NCBI GenBank assembly: GCA_001792895.1
Contig: MARA01000044.1
Span: 124,001 to 188,000, forward strand
Direction of reading: 5' to 3'
DNA: 64,000 nt
DNA from: Lentinus brumalis
Taxonomy: Eukaryota; Basidiomycota; Agaricomycetes; Polyporales; Polyporaceae
Part shown: positions 24,593-35,992 of the stretch, piece by piece
How positions within the stretch are numbered: the first letter of the stretch is position 1
Layout of the letters: each line of letters begins with the position of its first letter
Program-made: the position numbers and the translations under genes
The notes under the pieces: generated by a model
Told to the model about the DNA's origin: nothing
Seen by the model: the letters and a program-made list of their open reading frames with translations, nothing else
Database searches by the model: none

Positions 24593-27500
24593 ATGTCCCG
24601 CCGCCCGCGCGATGCCCCGCCCGCCCCCGGTCTCCTCGCGTCCGCCTTCAGCTTTGTCTCGCGCGAGCTCGAATCCTTTGTTACTGCTGCAACTGGCGGA
24701 GACGTCCAGAAAGTGAGTAGGATCTGAGCATCAGCGCGCACATCTGACGAGCCGCGGCGGACGCAGACACAAGACCAGCCCGAAGCATCCTCGTCGCGCG
24801 TGACGCTTGATGGGAAGCGGAGAAAGCGTGAGGAAGGGAGAGGGGAGAGGGAGAGGGAGCGAGACTGGGGAGGGAACGAGAACGCAGGACGAAGCGAGTA
24901 AGGAAGAGGAGTGAGGTCGAGAGCGACCGTTCGCGCGCGAGGAGGAGGTTGCCCGAAGACATCGACACCGAGCGAGCGGCAAAGGTGGCGAAGAAGAAGT
25001 CGGTCCAGAGCATCCGGGAGGAGAGGGAGAGATCGTCCGAGCGCGAGGCTGCTGATGACGAGGATGGTAAGTCTGCGAATTTCCCATACAATGCACAGTG
25101 GTTGAGGAAAGTCTAGACGAGCTATCCGTGCTGCCAACACCCAGACCATCGAAGAAGAGACGCGAAGCGGTGGGCAAGAGTCTTCAGCAGCGCGAAGAGG
25201 ACGTCCAGCAGGTCGAGGAGCCCGAACCGCAGTTGCGGGAGAAGAAGCCACAGAGGGCAACCGTCGGTACGTTGCTAGCATTATTCGTTGACTACACAGG
25301 TGCTGAGACTCGCACGAAGACCCATCCACACTCATGCCTCCCCCACCGAATCCGATGCCCCCTCCACCATCCCCCCTAACCACCCGGGGTTCCACCCCGT
25401 TTCCTACAATGCCTGGATCTCTCTTCTCCCGATCCGAGTCGCTCATACCGGAGCCCATTCCTGCCAAGTTTCAGCGCACCCGTCCTCGGACACCCCCTCC
25501 GCCTCCTACCCCATCCGCGAATTTGCCGGTATTAGCTGAGGACGCTGAGCAGGATAATGAGGAAGCGGCGGAGCGGTCCACGGTTGAGTCGCCCCGCCGT
25601 GGGCGTTCACAAGATCGCCGCAGGGAGAGGAGTGCAGATCGCCGCGAATCGTCTCGACATGCCAGTCGTGCAGCCAGTACTTCGAGACCATCTGTGGACG
25701 AACTCTCCGAGCGGCCAAGGTCCTCAAAAGGCAAGGAGCGCGCGTGTGACACGTCAGGCGAAATCCGCGTGCAGGGCAAAGAGCGGGAGTTGCGTGAGGC
25801 AAGGGAGGACCACGCGCGGAATGCGCATGACCGGGACGACAGCGAGCGCGACAGGGACAAGCAGCGGATCAGGATGCTCGAGGAAGAGGTTGCACGTCTT
25901 CGGGTTGAGGTGCGTAAACCCCGGCGATCCTTCGTTGCAGCAACATACTGAGACCACGCATACAGCTTGCATTGAAGAGTACCGACACGTCCCTGATGCC
26001 CCCGCCGCCGCCACCGCCGCCTCCCCCGCTTTTCCGACCCCAGATAGCTCCGACGTCGTCCGGCGACGGCACGAACTTCCTCGCGTCCGTGCGGGCGAGT
26101 CTCAAGCACACAGCTCCGCCGGTCGAAGCGCCGATAAACAGTGTCGCATACGGTGCACGCACGCGGAAGACGGGCCAGCCGACGCTGAATCTTTCGTCGG
26201 ATAAGATGGCCGCGTTCCTGCGCGAGATGAAGACCGTGAGATTACGCAAGGTCAGCGGGGCCGCGGGGTCGATGGGCCCGCCGTCTGCGGCTGGGGATGT
26301 CGCGGGGGAGCCGTTGGCGCGGAGCACGAGTGGGCACGGGATGAGCGAGGCGCGGAGGGCGGCGATCTTGGGCGACACGTCGTTCGACACCGGTGTCGCG
26401 GCGAGGATCTTCATTGGGGAGAAGCGGAAGCGGGATGCGTTGGAGGAGGCGGCTGGTGAGTACAGTTACGGGATCGGCCGAGGATGCGCTAACTCGTCCG
26501 CAGCTGGTCCGTCCAAACGCCGCGAAATGACATTCGTCCGGTCGAACAACACCGGCGGATCGTTTGCTGCGAGCTCGCAATCGACGGCGTCCGCGTCGAG
26601 TTCGCAGTCGTCCGCGTCCTCTGCCAGTTCCAGCTCGCAGTCATCCACTTCGTCGGCTTCGGGCGCAAGCCTCTTCGACGCGCCGTTGTCCCCGCGTTCG
26701 AAGAAAAGCGCACCTCTACGGATATGGGCAACACGGTCAACGGAAACGGACCTCACGACACCTTCTCTGTGCTCGGACAACGAGAACGACCCCAGCGAAG
26801 ACAGGCTCCCGGACACGCCGTCCGACAGCTCGAGAGGCCACAACGAGTTCGACTTCGTGCAGTCCGTGGAGCCGCGTGAGCGTCAGCCACAGCACGAGCC
26901 GGAGATCATCGACGTCGACGCGCTCGAGACGCCTCCCAGGCGTGAGCGCAGCGCGAGTTCGATACCTGCTGTTAAGACAGAGGCGCAGGCGAAGAAGGAC
27001 GCGTTTGCACGGCGTCCGCCTGAGAACCCGATGCCGTCGAAGAGCCCGGTGAAGCCGCGGCCGCCTGCACGGACGAGGACCAAGATCCCTGCTCCCGCTC
27101 CTTCGAAGCTGCCTCTTCCTCGCCGGGTGCCCGTAGCACCTCCTCCGGATGAGCATGGGTCGGATAGTGATGATCCGCTCGTCTTGGTGGGACATCAGGA
27201 TTCGCGGCCTGCAAGTCGCAGTGGGAAGTACAGTGTCGAGGAGCACGACGGCGCGCCCGTCGCGGGCCCCTCACGTATCCCCCGGGAAGCCAGCGCCACG
27301 TCCGCTCGCAGCCGGTCCCGGTCTCACTCCCAGTCTCAGCCACACGCACAGGCCGAGCCGTCGGAGCCGCGGATGTCGCAGCACGCGCGGAGACGGCTGA
27401 CGCTGGACGAGGAGGTGCGGCGGGCGGGGGAGAGTCTCTGGCGCGAGTCGTCTGAGGAGCTGGAGAGGCCGCCGAGCCCGCCGCAGGAGGATCTGGATAG

Positions 27501-27711
27501 CGGGCAGCTGGTCGGGCTGGGCACGAAGAGCAGCCGGCGCGGGTTCTTGGCGGGAGGTGGCGGGGCGGGGCCGCCGGTGTTCATGGGGGAGGGGTACGTC
27601 CAGGGCGCGACTGCGACCACGGAGGACGAGAACGAGCGCGGGCGTCGGCCAGCTTCCAGGAGCGGGAGTGCGGCGGGAGTGGTGGTGACGAGGGTGACGA
27701 GGAGGAGGTGA
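24593..27711 (+). CDS. Pro/Arg-rich coiled-coil protein with poly-Pro core
   Basis: The ATG at 24593 starts MSRRPRDAPPAPGLLASAFS and FVSRELESFVTAAT, a conserved-looking helix, then a GTGAGT intron. Exons 2-4 are highly charged (ERERE, KVAKKKSVQSIREERERS). A coiled coil, DRDKQRIRMLEEEVARLRVE, precedes an intron and then a run of ten prolines, LFRPQIAP, and a compact conserved block, FLASVRASLKHTAPPVEAPI and KMAAFLREMKTVRLRKVSG. The rest is low-complexity Ser/Arg/Pro sequence to the TGA at 27709. The poly-Pro tract followed by a short helix and an LRKV motif recalls actin-binding WH2-type modules, but this is only a resemblance. A frame break near 24867-24870 (GGGG) separates the acidic-basic exon into two frames. 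Function unknown. Confidence 0.65.
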
Positions 27712-28288
27712 CGAGGGTGTATGGATGTATCTTGTGAGTTACCTGTCGATTTGTCGCTTGCTCTTGATCTGTTGTTGCACGTACGTCTGTTGCGCCGTCG
27801 TCCTACTCTATCTACTGGACAATGTACTGTACAGTATACCAATACTTATCTGTATCTATTTTGACACGTACCGTGTGGTTCAGAGTTCCAGACGTTGTGG
27901 GCGTACTGCGCGGTGTCAGAGACTCGCGGGAGAGAGAGCATCATGCCAAGGAAACGCGACGCGACGCGGGGAAGCGGCACGTGTGCGGACTGCAATATTA
28001 ATGACGTCCGGGCATGGTTCCCTGAGCCGACTGTCGCCGACGACGAGCTCGAGAGGGCCAGCGTCGCTGCTTCCCGACTGCCATTGCTGTTCGTCGTCCT
28101 CACCGTTCAGCGTTCATTACTCGCTGCGGTTTACAACTTCGGAGCGCTGCCGCGGCCGACTGGTACGACTCCTGGGTGACCTGAGCTCGAGGCCCCTTGA
28201 CTTCTCCTGCTTGTTCGTACTACCTTGCTCGCGTTCTTGAACCGTAACTCTCGTCGGCCAGACAGCCCCCTCTATAAGCTTCCGCACG
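27712..28288. other. Intergenic, CWH43 promoter
   Basis: About 580 bp with pyrimidine-rich stretches and TATAAG at about 28271, 18 bp before the CWH43 ATG. No additional gene is supported. Confidence 0.5.
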
Positions 28289-31200
28289 ATGGCGTCGGCG
28301 ACAGCGAAACCCAAGCCGTTCGTCCTACACGCGTCGACCCTCGCAAGAGCGCACACATACCTCGCGTTCGCGGCGTTCCTCAGCGCGCTCGTCGTAGGGT
28401 GCGCCCTCCACTACAAGAAGATCGTGAAGAATGGGGTTGCGGGATACCCACAGGAATGGTTCCCGTCCGTATCTGCGACGTGAGTGGTGCTCATTTCTAT
28501 TCTGCCGACCGACGTTGAGTAGCACGTTCGCGTTCGCGTAACACCGCTTGTAGAATCGGGGATTGGTATCCGGAAAGAAACATCTTCCAGATCTTGATCG
28601 CCATAAATGCCGGTGCGTGTCCTCCCTCGTCGTGGGGTGCAAGAGGAGCGAGCTCAGTCTGTCTCCGAACTGCGCAGGTCCCCGGTTCGCGCTGGTGGCA
28701 CTCCAGTACTACCTCCACCGCACGCCGACTTCAAGCATTCCCGGATTCCTGTTTCTCGTTGGCATCCTGCGCACGCTGTCCTGCGGCGGATGGGTCTTCA
28801 TCACATCCTCGGACGACCATGACGTCCACGACGTGCTCATGATCAGCTACATTGTCCTCAACCTTCCTTGGATGTTCGGGTCTCTGGCCTTGACTCCTGT
28901 GCAACACGCTGCTTCAAGGAGGCGGAGGTACGTGTGTTGCTCACCTTCCAGTTGCTGGTGCTCATGGGCGACACAGGCTGTGGACATCTGTATCGTACGT
29001 GCACCACGCAGCCTTGCGGACAGGGACAACTCATGACGGCTCGCCCAGGTTCTTCTTGTCTCTCCTGCCAATGGTATATTTCTTCGTCCAACATAAGGTC
29101 CACCGCATACCCGGAGGTACCCCTTGCCGTCCTCTGCATGTTGTATCTTACTGAACCCATGCTTCTGGTTGCCCAGCCTACACGCGCTACAGCTTCTTCG
29201 AATGGGGTTTGATATTCCTGGACATCGTATACGATTCGTCAGCAGAGCTGGACTTCGAAGCCGCAGACTTGAAGGTATGTCCGCATGTGCTTCCAGGCAT
29301 CCGCAGTCTTGACCTGTTACGTCTGCAGATCACCGTGGGCAACCTGGTAGGAGGCTCTGCGGACACCGACAAAATGTATCAGAAGCTTCATCGTATAGCC
29401 TGAGTGTATGTTAACATGTGTGATTTTGAACAGTGCGGATCGGTCTTTAACTCAGGGAGCACCGTCTACTATCGAGACGGCCATCCCTTCGTTGGATGCT
29501 ACCGTTGAGAAGGCTCAGCAAACAAATGGAGCTGAGCATCTGCCGGCGAAAGTCACTCCAAGACCATTGTATACGCGCGTTCGACGTACCGTCTCCTTCC
29601 TCAGCGACATCTACCTCTGTACGTACTCCGTCAAACCCTATACGCGCAACGCTCACCACACCTGCTACCCTCCCAGCCTACATCTACTGGTCCGTCTACA
29701 CCTCCCTTGCACCGACGCTCTTCTACTTCTCCGTTTGGGAGCTTGGCATCGCCGGACACGAGCTCGCCCTCCTTTCTACGCTTTCTCCCGTGCTCCTTGG
29801 CATCCCTCCGTTCGCTTCGTGGGCGTATATCCGCGAGGGCCGCACGATCCTGCATGGGCTCTGGGCGCTCATCGGCCTGGGCGCGTTTGCATCACGGAGC
29901 CCGCTGGTGAGGCTGGTGCTGGTGGCGTTCGCGAATGCGGCCGCGGCGGTGGGCTCGGCATTGGAGTGGTTCGTGGTGGCAGATGGAGAGGTTGGCTACC
30001 GTGCTTTCGGTGCGTATGTAGGACGGTGTTGTATGACAGGGAACTAACCTCAGCCTTGTCAGTAACGGGCCTCGGCTTCCTTGTGTCCTCGCTGTCGAAG
30101 CACGCAAATCACTCGAATAACCCAGGTATGTACGCTTGTCTCCCTCAGATAACACCGATATTGACCACATTTCCCGCAGTATGGCCCATCGTGAACGAGC
30201 GGTCCGGCGGGTGGAACAAGACTGGCATCGTGCTCGCCATCCTGGCCCTGCTTGAGTTTGCTTCCCGACCTGACACAACTCCGCCCCCTTCGCCTCCCGC
30301 CCCCCAGAAGACGGCCCAGATATCGCCCCCAAGCACGCACTGGCTCCCCGCCTCTCTTGCACTCGGCGGCCTCATTTTCTCTCTCCACTCCCTCCTCTCC
30401 GACCCCACAACGCTCATCGCCTGGGCATGGACCGGCTACCCGCTCTCCGGGCCCGTCCCCGCGCTGCACGGCTCCCTCACGCACGTCGCACAGGCCTTCG
30501 GGCTCGCCCTCGCCGCATTCCTCGCATCCTCTCCGCACACTTCTGGTGCCCTCACGCACCCGCTGTACCTCGCGCTGGGGGCTGCGAGCGGGTACGTCAT
30601 GTATGCATACAAGGATTGGGCGGGGTACGCTGGGGGCTGGGCGTCGCCGTGTTCCTCATGAGCATCATTCCTGCCGTGTGGGCGCGTGCGCGGGAGGCGG
30701 CCGTGGCACCAGAGGGGGGAGTGGGCAGGACCGTGGCGATGGCGTGGCTGGTCGTGTGTCTGTTCGATGTGGCGAGCACGTTCACGGTCGCGTATGCGTT
30801 CGTGCCAGGTGGAGAGTACTTCCGCGAGCGGACAGATCTGTGAGTAGCTCCAGGTGTGGTGTGGGATGGCCTTTCCCGCCGTGCGGGTTGCTAACTCTGG
30901 TGTACAGGGTCCTCCTTGCGCAGCTCGCGTGCATCGCGCTCGCGTTCAGATGGCCGCGTCTCAACGCCTCCGTCCGCCCGCTAACGTTCACGCTACCCAG
31001 ACGCATGCACGTCCCGATTCAATACACCCTGGCTGTCTTGACTACGGTCTCTCTCCTCGTCACCCTTTACCGGGTCCCGAAGGCGACGCCGCAGCCGCAC
31101 CGACCGGGGTCGCGGATTGTTCGCGCGGGCATCTGGACGGTGCACTTTGGGATCGACAACGAGGGGAGGGACAGCCAAAGGTTGATGCGGGACTTGATCG

Positions 31201-32541
31201 GGTGCGTTGCTGTCGATTTTGCCTCCCCCTTCTACTTCTCCTGGTGTCCGAGATCTCTGGTGTAGTGGGATGCTGACGGTGGAACTGCGTGCCAGGGATA
31301 TGGAGCTGGACGTTGTGGGCTTGCTTGAGACGGACCTCCATGTGAGTACTTCCTGTGGCCGGTCGGATCGGTGCAGATATTGACCCCAATATCTGGACTT
31401 GCAGAGAGTCGTCTTCGGCAACCGTGACCTGTGAGTTCTTCGGACCTGTAAAAAATATTACTTGTCCATGCTGATTGAGACACGCATCTAGGTCTCGTGT
31501 CATGGCGGAAGAACTTGGATTCGTGAGTCGCGTTCATCGCTGCCTGCCACGCTGGAACATCTGTTGACGACTCACCGCGGAAACAGTACGTCGATATCGG
31601 CCCAGGCCCGAACCAGCACACATGGGGCGCGGTGCTCCTCTCTAAGGCGAGTCGCATGTCTCGCACCATCGCATGGCAATTCTGACGACCCGCACAGTTC
31701 CCGATCATCAACTCGACACACCACCTCCTGCCGTCTCCGGATGGCGAGCTCGCACCCGCCATCGAAGCATACCTCGACATGTTCGGGACCGCGGTGAAGG
31801 TCATCGTCGCGCACAACGGCCAAGGTAAGGTACCGCACAGTGCATGCGTGGCTGCGAGAACTAACAGAGTCGCGACAGAGGAAACTCCGCTCGACCGCGA
31901 GCTACAGTCGACGGAGCTGGCACGCATTATGTCTTCGTCGTACCCGAACCCGTTGATCTTCCTCGGCTACGTCGTCACCAAGCCGCATGCCCGGCGTCCC
32001 GCGCCGTATGAGATCATGGTTACTGATGGCAAGGTGCACGACATCGACGAAGAGGACATCGACCGCTGGTGCGTGAAATATTTGTAGTTTCTTCTGGGAT
32101 TGTTTACCGGAATTAATCGTGGCTATCTCGCACAGGTGCGAATACATCCTCTACCGGGGCCTGTACCGTACCTCGTATGCTCGTGTGTCGAGAGGCATCG
32201 TCACGGACACCGAGTTGCAGATCGGCCAATTTGTCGTACCAAAGCCGGGAACTAGCGTCGCAGACGACAGCCGGGATGCACGTTATATGCGGTCATGGAA
32301 GGAAGAGATGCCAGAGGACCATGTAGGCATTTTCACTCCTAATGTAGTACCAACCTGACACGAATTGCCCGCCGTACAGTGGTTTCCGATGCCGTACTAC
32401 CCTGAATTGGGCGGCAAGAACGGCCACCGATATCACGTCTTCAACACCGTGCGCCTCGTTTCTGCTGTCGTCTTTTTGCCAGCTAACCGAAGCAATCTAC
32501 AGCCGCTGTATTACAAGCTACCGCAAGATGCAATGCTCTGA
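28289..32541 (+). CDS. CWH43: CWH43-type GPI lipid-remodelling protein
   Basis: Yeast Cwh43 puts ceramide on GPI anchors in the ER. The protein has two parts, both present here. The N-terminal part (28289 to about 31000) is a multi-spanning FRAG1/PGAP2IP-like region starting [20 protein letters not shown], with segments such as [20 protein letters not shown] and [20 protein letters not shown]. The C-terminal part (about 31.0-32.54 kb) is an endonuclease/exonuclease/phosphatase-like domain: [50 protein letters not shown], and last exons with [14 protein letters not shown] and [20 protein letters not shown]. Some fifteen short introns interrupt it, and it stops at the TGA at 32539-32541. A one-base loss in the G run at 30632-30636 breaks the frame: [11 protein letters not shown] must continue as [17 protein letters not shown] in another frame. 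Otherwise complete. Confidence 0.9.
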
Positions 32542-32590
32542 CGGACTCTCCAAAATGTTGTCTGTACTCATACGCTAGCGCTGTTGTAAA

Positions 32591-35456
32591 TTATCCTGTT
32601 GTACCCTGTACATGATGACCGTGCTCACTTCCATCCTCACCGTCGTCTTCGTTGGCATCATCGGACTCTTCTTCTCCTGTGGACTCTGCTTCGTCACTTC
32701 CACTACCGCTATCCTCCTCGTCGTCCTCGCTCTCCTCGCTCTCACTCTCCTCATTGTCCTCCGCATCTTCGTAGAACCTGTCGAGATCCATATATGCGGC
32801 CTTCGTGGCTTCTTGCTTTGTGAAGGACCCCGACGGCGAAGGGCTGAGCACAACCGGCGATGCCCTGCTGGAAGACGCAATCGATCGCGTGGCAGACGCC
32901 TGTGATGCATATACGGGGACTTGAGGAATGTCGGCTTCCGTGTCTCGGAGAGAGGACTCGGTGCCTTCCTCAAGCCAATCTGGAAGGTAGTTGTCGCTTC
33001 CTGCCCATCTCCCAGTGACTGCCGCCATTGAACCGAAGCGACTATGATCATCCTCTGCGAGACAGAAAATGATCGTAAGGAACATATGAATACGTGCACG
33101 ATGGAATAGACACACCGTGTGGCGCCTTGTCTTCTCCTACGACGGACTTGCCCTCGAACAGAACCATGCGTACTTGCTCTCGTCGAAGAATTACTCCGCC
33201 GACATCTTCCTGTGAGTCGTCGCCCTCGCCATACAGGTTCGCGTTGACCCCGGCGAGGAGTGCGCCGAGCATTCGGCCCCTGTCTCGCACATCATAGTTG
33301 AGGTCGTACCGCGCGAGCGAGAACACATAACGGTTCAGAAGCCCGATTGTGCGATCGGCAGGAGAAAGGACGAGGAGCTTCGCGGCGAGAGTGATGATCT
33401 GAAGCTTCACGGTCGCCGTCTGCATTCCGCACAGAGTAAGCTATCGATAATTGAGAATGCTACGGAGCGAATTTGTAACACACCTCCTCTCCGAACGATT
33501 TCGCAGCCTTGCGCAGGACGTCAGGTGCCCATGGTGTGATACCTTCCGGTCCAACATGCGAGGCCCCGTTCATTTCTGGGGCGGTCTCGGGGGATGCCGC
33601 GTACTGGCCGACTAACCACAGGACGCAGGCTCGCGCTTTGGGATGTCGGATCTCGTCTAGTCGGCGTGCAAGGCGGGAGATGATCTCCAACGGAGAGAAG
33701 GAATGCGACGGGAGACCGCCATAAGCGATCGCATTCTGTTGTTGCTGTAGCCGGATCTGCACAAGCGACTTCAAGACGAGGACCGCGTTCGTGACAATCA
33801 CGTCTAATACTAAGTCAGACATCCGTCCAGCGGGAGTACCAATCCATCTTACCGTGCTTGCTCTGGATGAACGACATGAGTGCGGATAAGCATTGTGCGG
33901 TCGATTCTGGAACGACACGCGCAACATATCCGATGGCCTGTATGGAGTCGGCAACCAGCTCGTCATCGGCATCGTCAGCGTAAAACTAAAGCTCATGTTC
34001 TCAGCATCTGGACGTCCCACTCAAGCTATAGTATAGACTTACGATGAACTCGCGGAGTAGGGAAGGGTAGTTGTCCACAGTGATAACTGAGCGGAGCAGC
34101 CGTAGCTTATCCTTCTTGACCTGCTGAGGGTCATGCGCCCTCACGAGGAACCGCGTATACGATTTCGCAAGGACATCCTGCGAAATACGTCGCTGAGTAC
34201 GTAGCTTCCGCTTCCTACGGACGCACTCACTGATAACTCGTTCGAAGTGAGTACAAGGTTCCTGAGTACAACGCGCTCGATCTCAGGCGAGACGTGAAGC
34301 AATCGCAGGAGCGGGGAACGATCTTCGGAAGATCGGAGGGAAGTCCAAGATAATAGAACACGCGAGCGACGGCCAACACGACCTTTACCGGTCTGTCAGC
34401 ATCTCAGAGGAAACATGTCACAGGCATACATACAGCAGGGTTGTGCGACTGGAACAGAGGCTCCGCGGAGGTAAGCAGCAACTTCAGGTCACTGTCGACC
34501 TCGACGGTCGAGGACCCCGCAACGGCCGTAGAAGGCAATGGACGGGGGAGCATCACTCGAGCATAACGGATGAGCAGGTTCATAAGGTCGACTTGGCCCC
34601 ACTCGTCCACGTCGATGAGCGTTCGACAAAGTCGCCTGTAGTGCAGGTGCAGAAGGTCCAGCCGAGTTGGGCAGACCGCCTCGAACGCAACGGCAACGCT
34701 GCCAAGGGAGAGCGGAGACTGGTCCTTCAGAAGCGTAGAGATGACCTTGATGAGCTCAGGCTGGTGAGTCGAGTCTAAACTGTCCCATGCTCATTTGTGA
34801 GTGGCTCCTGGTGCAGGAAGGACAACAGACTGACTGATAGAGCTTCGGGATCGCCAAGGCGGCTGCCTTCCGGACGTACGGACTGATGTCTGCCGCGCAC
34901 TTCTTGATTGCGAGCATTACAATGCTGCTTATCATGAGAACCTTGATTCCGGAAAGGACGCGAAGAGCCATGGCGCGAATGAGGGGATTAGGGTCGGAGA
35001 GGTCCTTCTGGAAGGTGTTGATAGACAGAAGTGCGAGGTCTGGCTCCTGCTCAGCGTAACGGAGAAGGTAGATGTAGACCAGCTTCCGGATCTCAAGGTT
35101 GTGCGACGCAACATTCTTCACGACTTGAGCGAAGAACTGAGAGACATCTCTGCCTTTCGAAATCAACTACGCGATAGAAATAAGTCCAGCGGTCAGGACT
35201 GTGGGATGTGTAGGGAAGGACTGTGGACATGGACACATACAGCAATAAGCCTCTTCATCGCATCCAGTTTCTCCCTGTCGCTGTTTGAGTCCAGCTGCTT
35301 CGCGATGTTCTTGACCTTCTCTTCCGTATTGTCCAGATAGGCTGACCCTGCACCTCGTATGCCGAGATCCCTTGTGTGCTCCGAGAGAGTCTCCTGCAAC
35401 CGCATCCCCAGCCTCGAAGCATTTTCGGTGAGAGCATTCAGATTAAGAGCAGCCAT
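32591..35456 (-). CDS. APL6: AP-3 adaptor complex subunit beta
   Basis: This is the large subunit of the AP-3 coat that sorts cargo from Golgi or endosomes to the vacuole. The ATG at 35456 opens [20 protein letters not shown]. The HEAT-repeat trunk follows: [60 protein letters not shown] and [20 protein letters not shown], all diagnostic of beta adaptins. About ten exons are separated by 50-70 nt introns. Near the end, after [20 protein letters not shown], there is a long Asp/Glu/Ser hinge-like tail, typical of AP-3 beta, ending VQGTTG at 32591. No large C-terminal ear domain is visible, so the protein stops after the acidic hinge, which is common in fungal forms. It is convergent with CWH43, only about 50 bp apart. 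Confidence 0.9.
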
Positions 35457-35992
35457 AGTATCCCAGTGGGGTCCGTCAGCAAGTCATGAGAGCGGGAAGG
35501 AAGGCAGGTCCAGCCGTAGCGAGGTGACGAAGTTCAGATTCGCGGAGTCGCGGACCCGCTGAACGCGCTCGAAGCGCCCATGACATCTTCCAGGCTTGCT
35601 CAGGCAACTCATGCTCGACTTCGGTGCAGATAAGAAAAGAGGAGATGCAGAGGATGTATCGATAGCATGCTAGACAAGTAGTAAAAATACAAAGCGGGCA
35701 GGACTAATATAATCAAGAAACAACAACAGATGCGACGACAGACGAGGACGATGAGATGACACGGGATCCAGCGCACTGTAAACTGTAGAAGAGACCGAGG
35801 AACGAAGCAGCAGCGGCAACTAAACACAGCGATACTCGCAGTCAGGTCAAGAGAGGCAGGCAAGCGGCGGCACACTACAAGCACAATGGGGGGAATACGT
35901 TACGAGATAAGAGCAATCAACAGCGTCCACTATCCACACTCCCGTCCTCCCGCCGTGCCTCCCAGGCCATCCTCTATGTGCATAAACAGGGA
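35457..35992. other. Intergenic between AP-3 beta and SWI1
   Basis: About 535 bp holding the AP-3 beta promoter and the 3' UTR of the next leftward gene. It is AT-richer near 35640-35740 and contains no supported gene. Confidence 0.5.
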
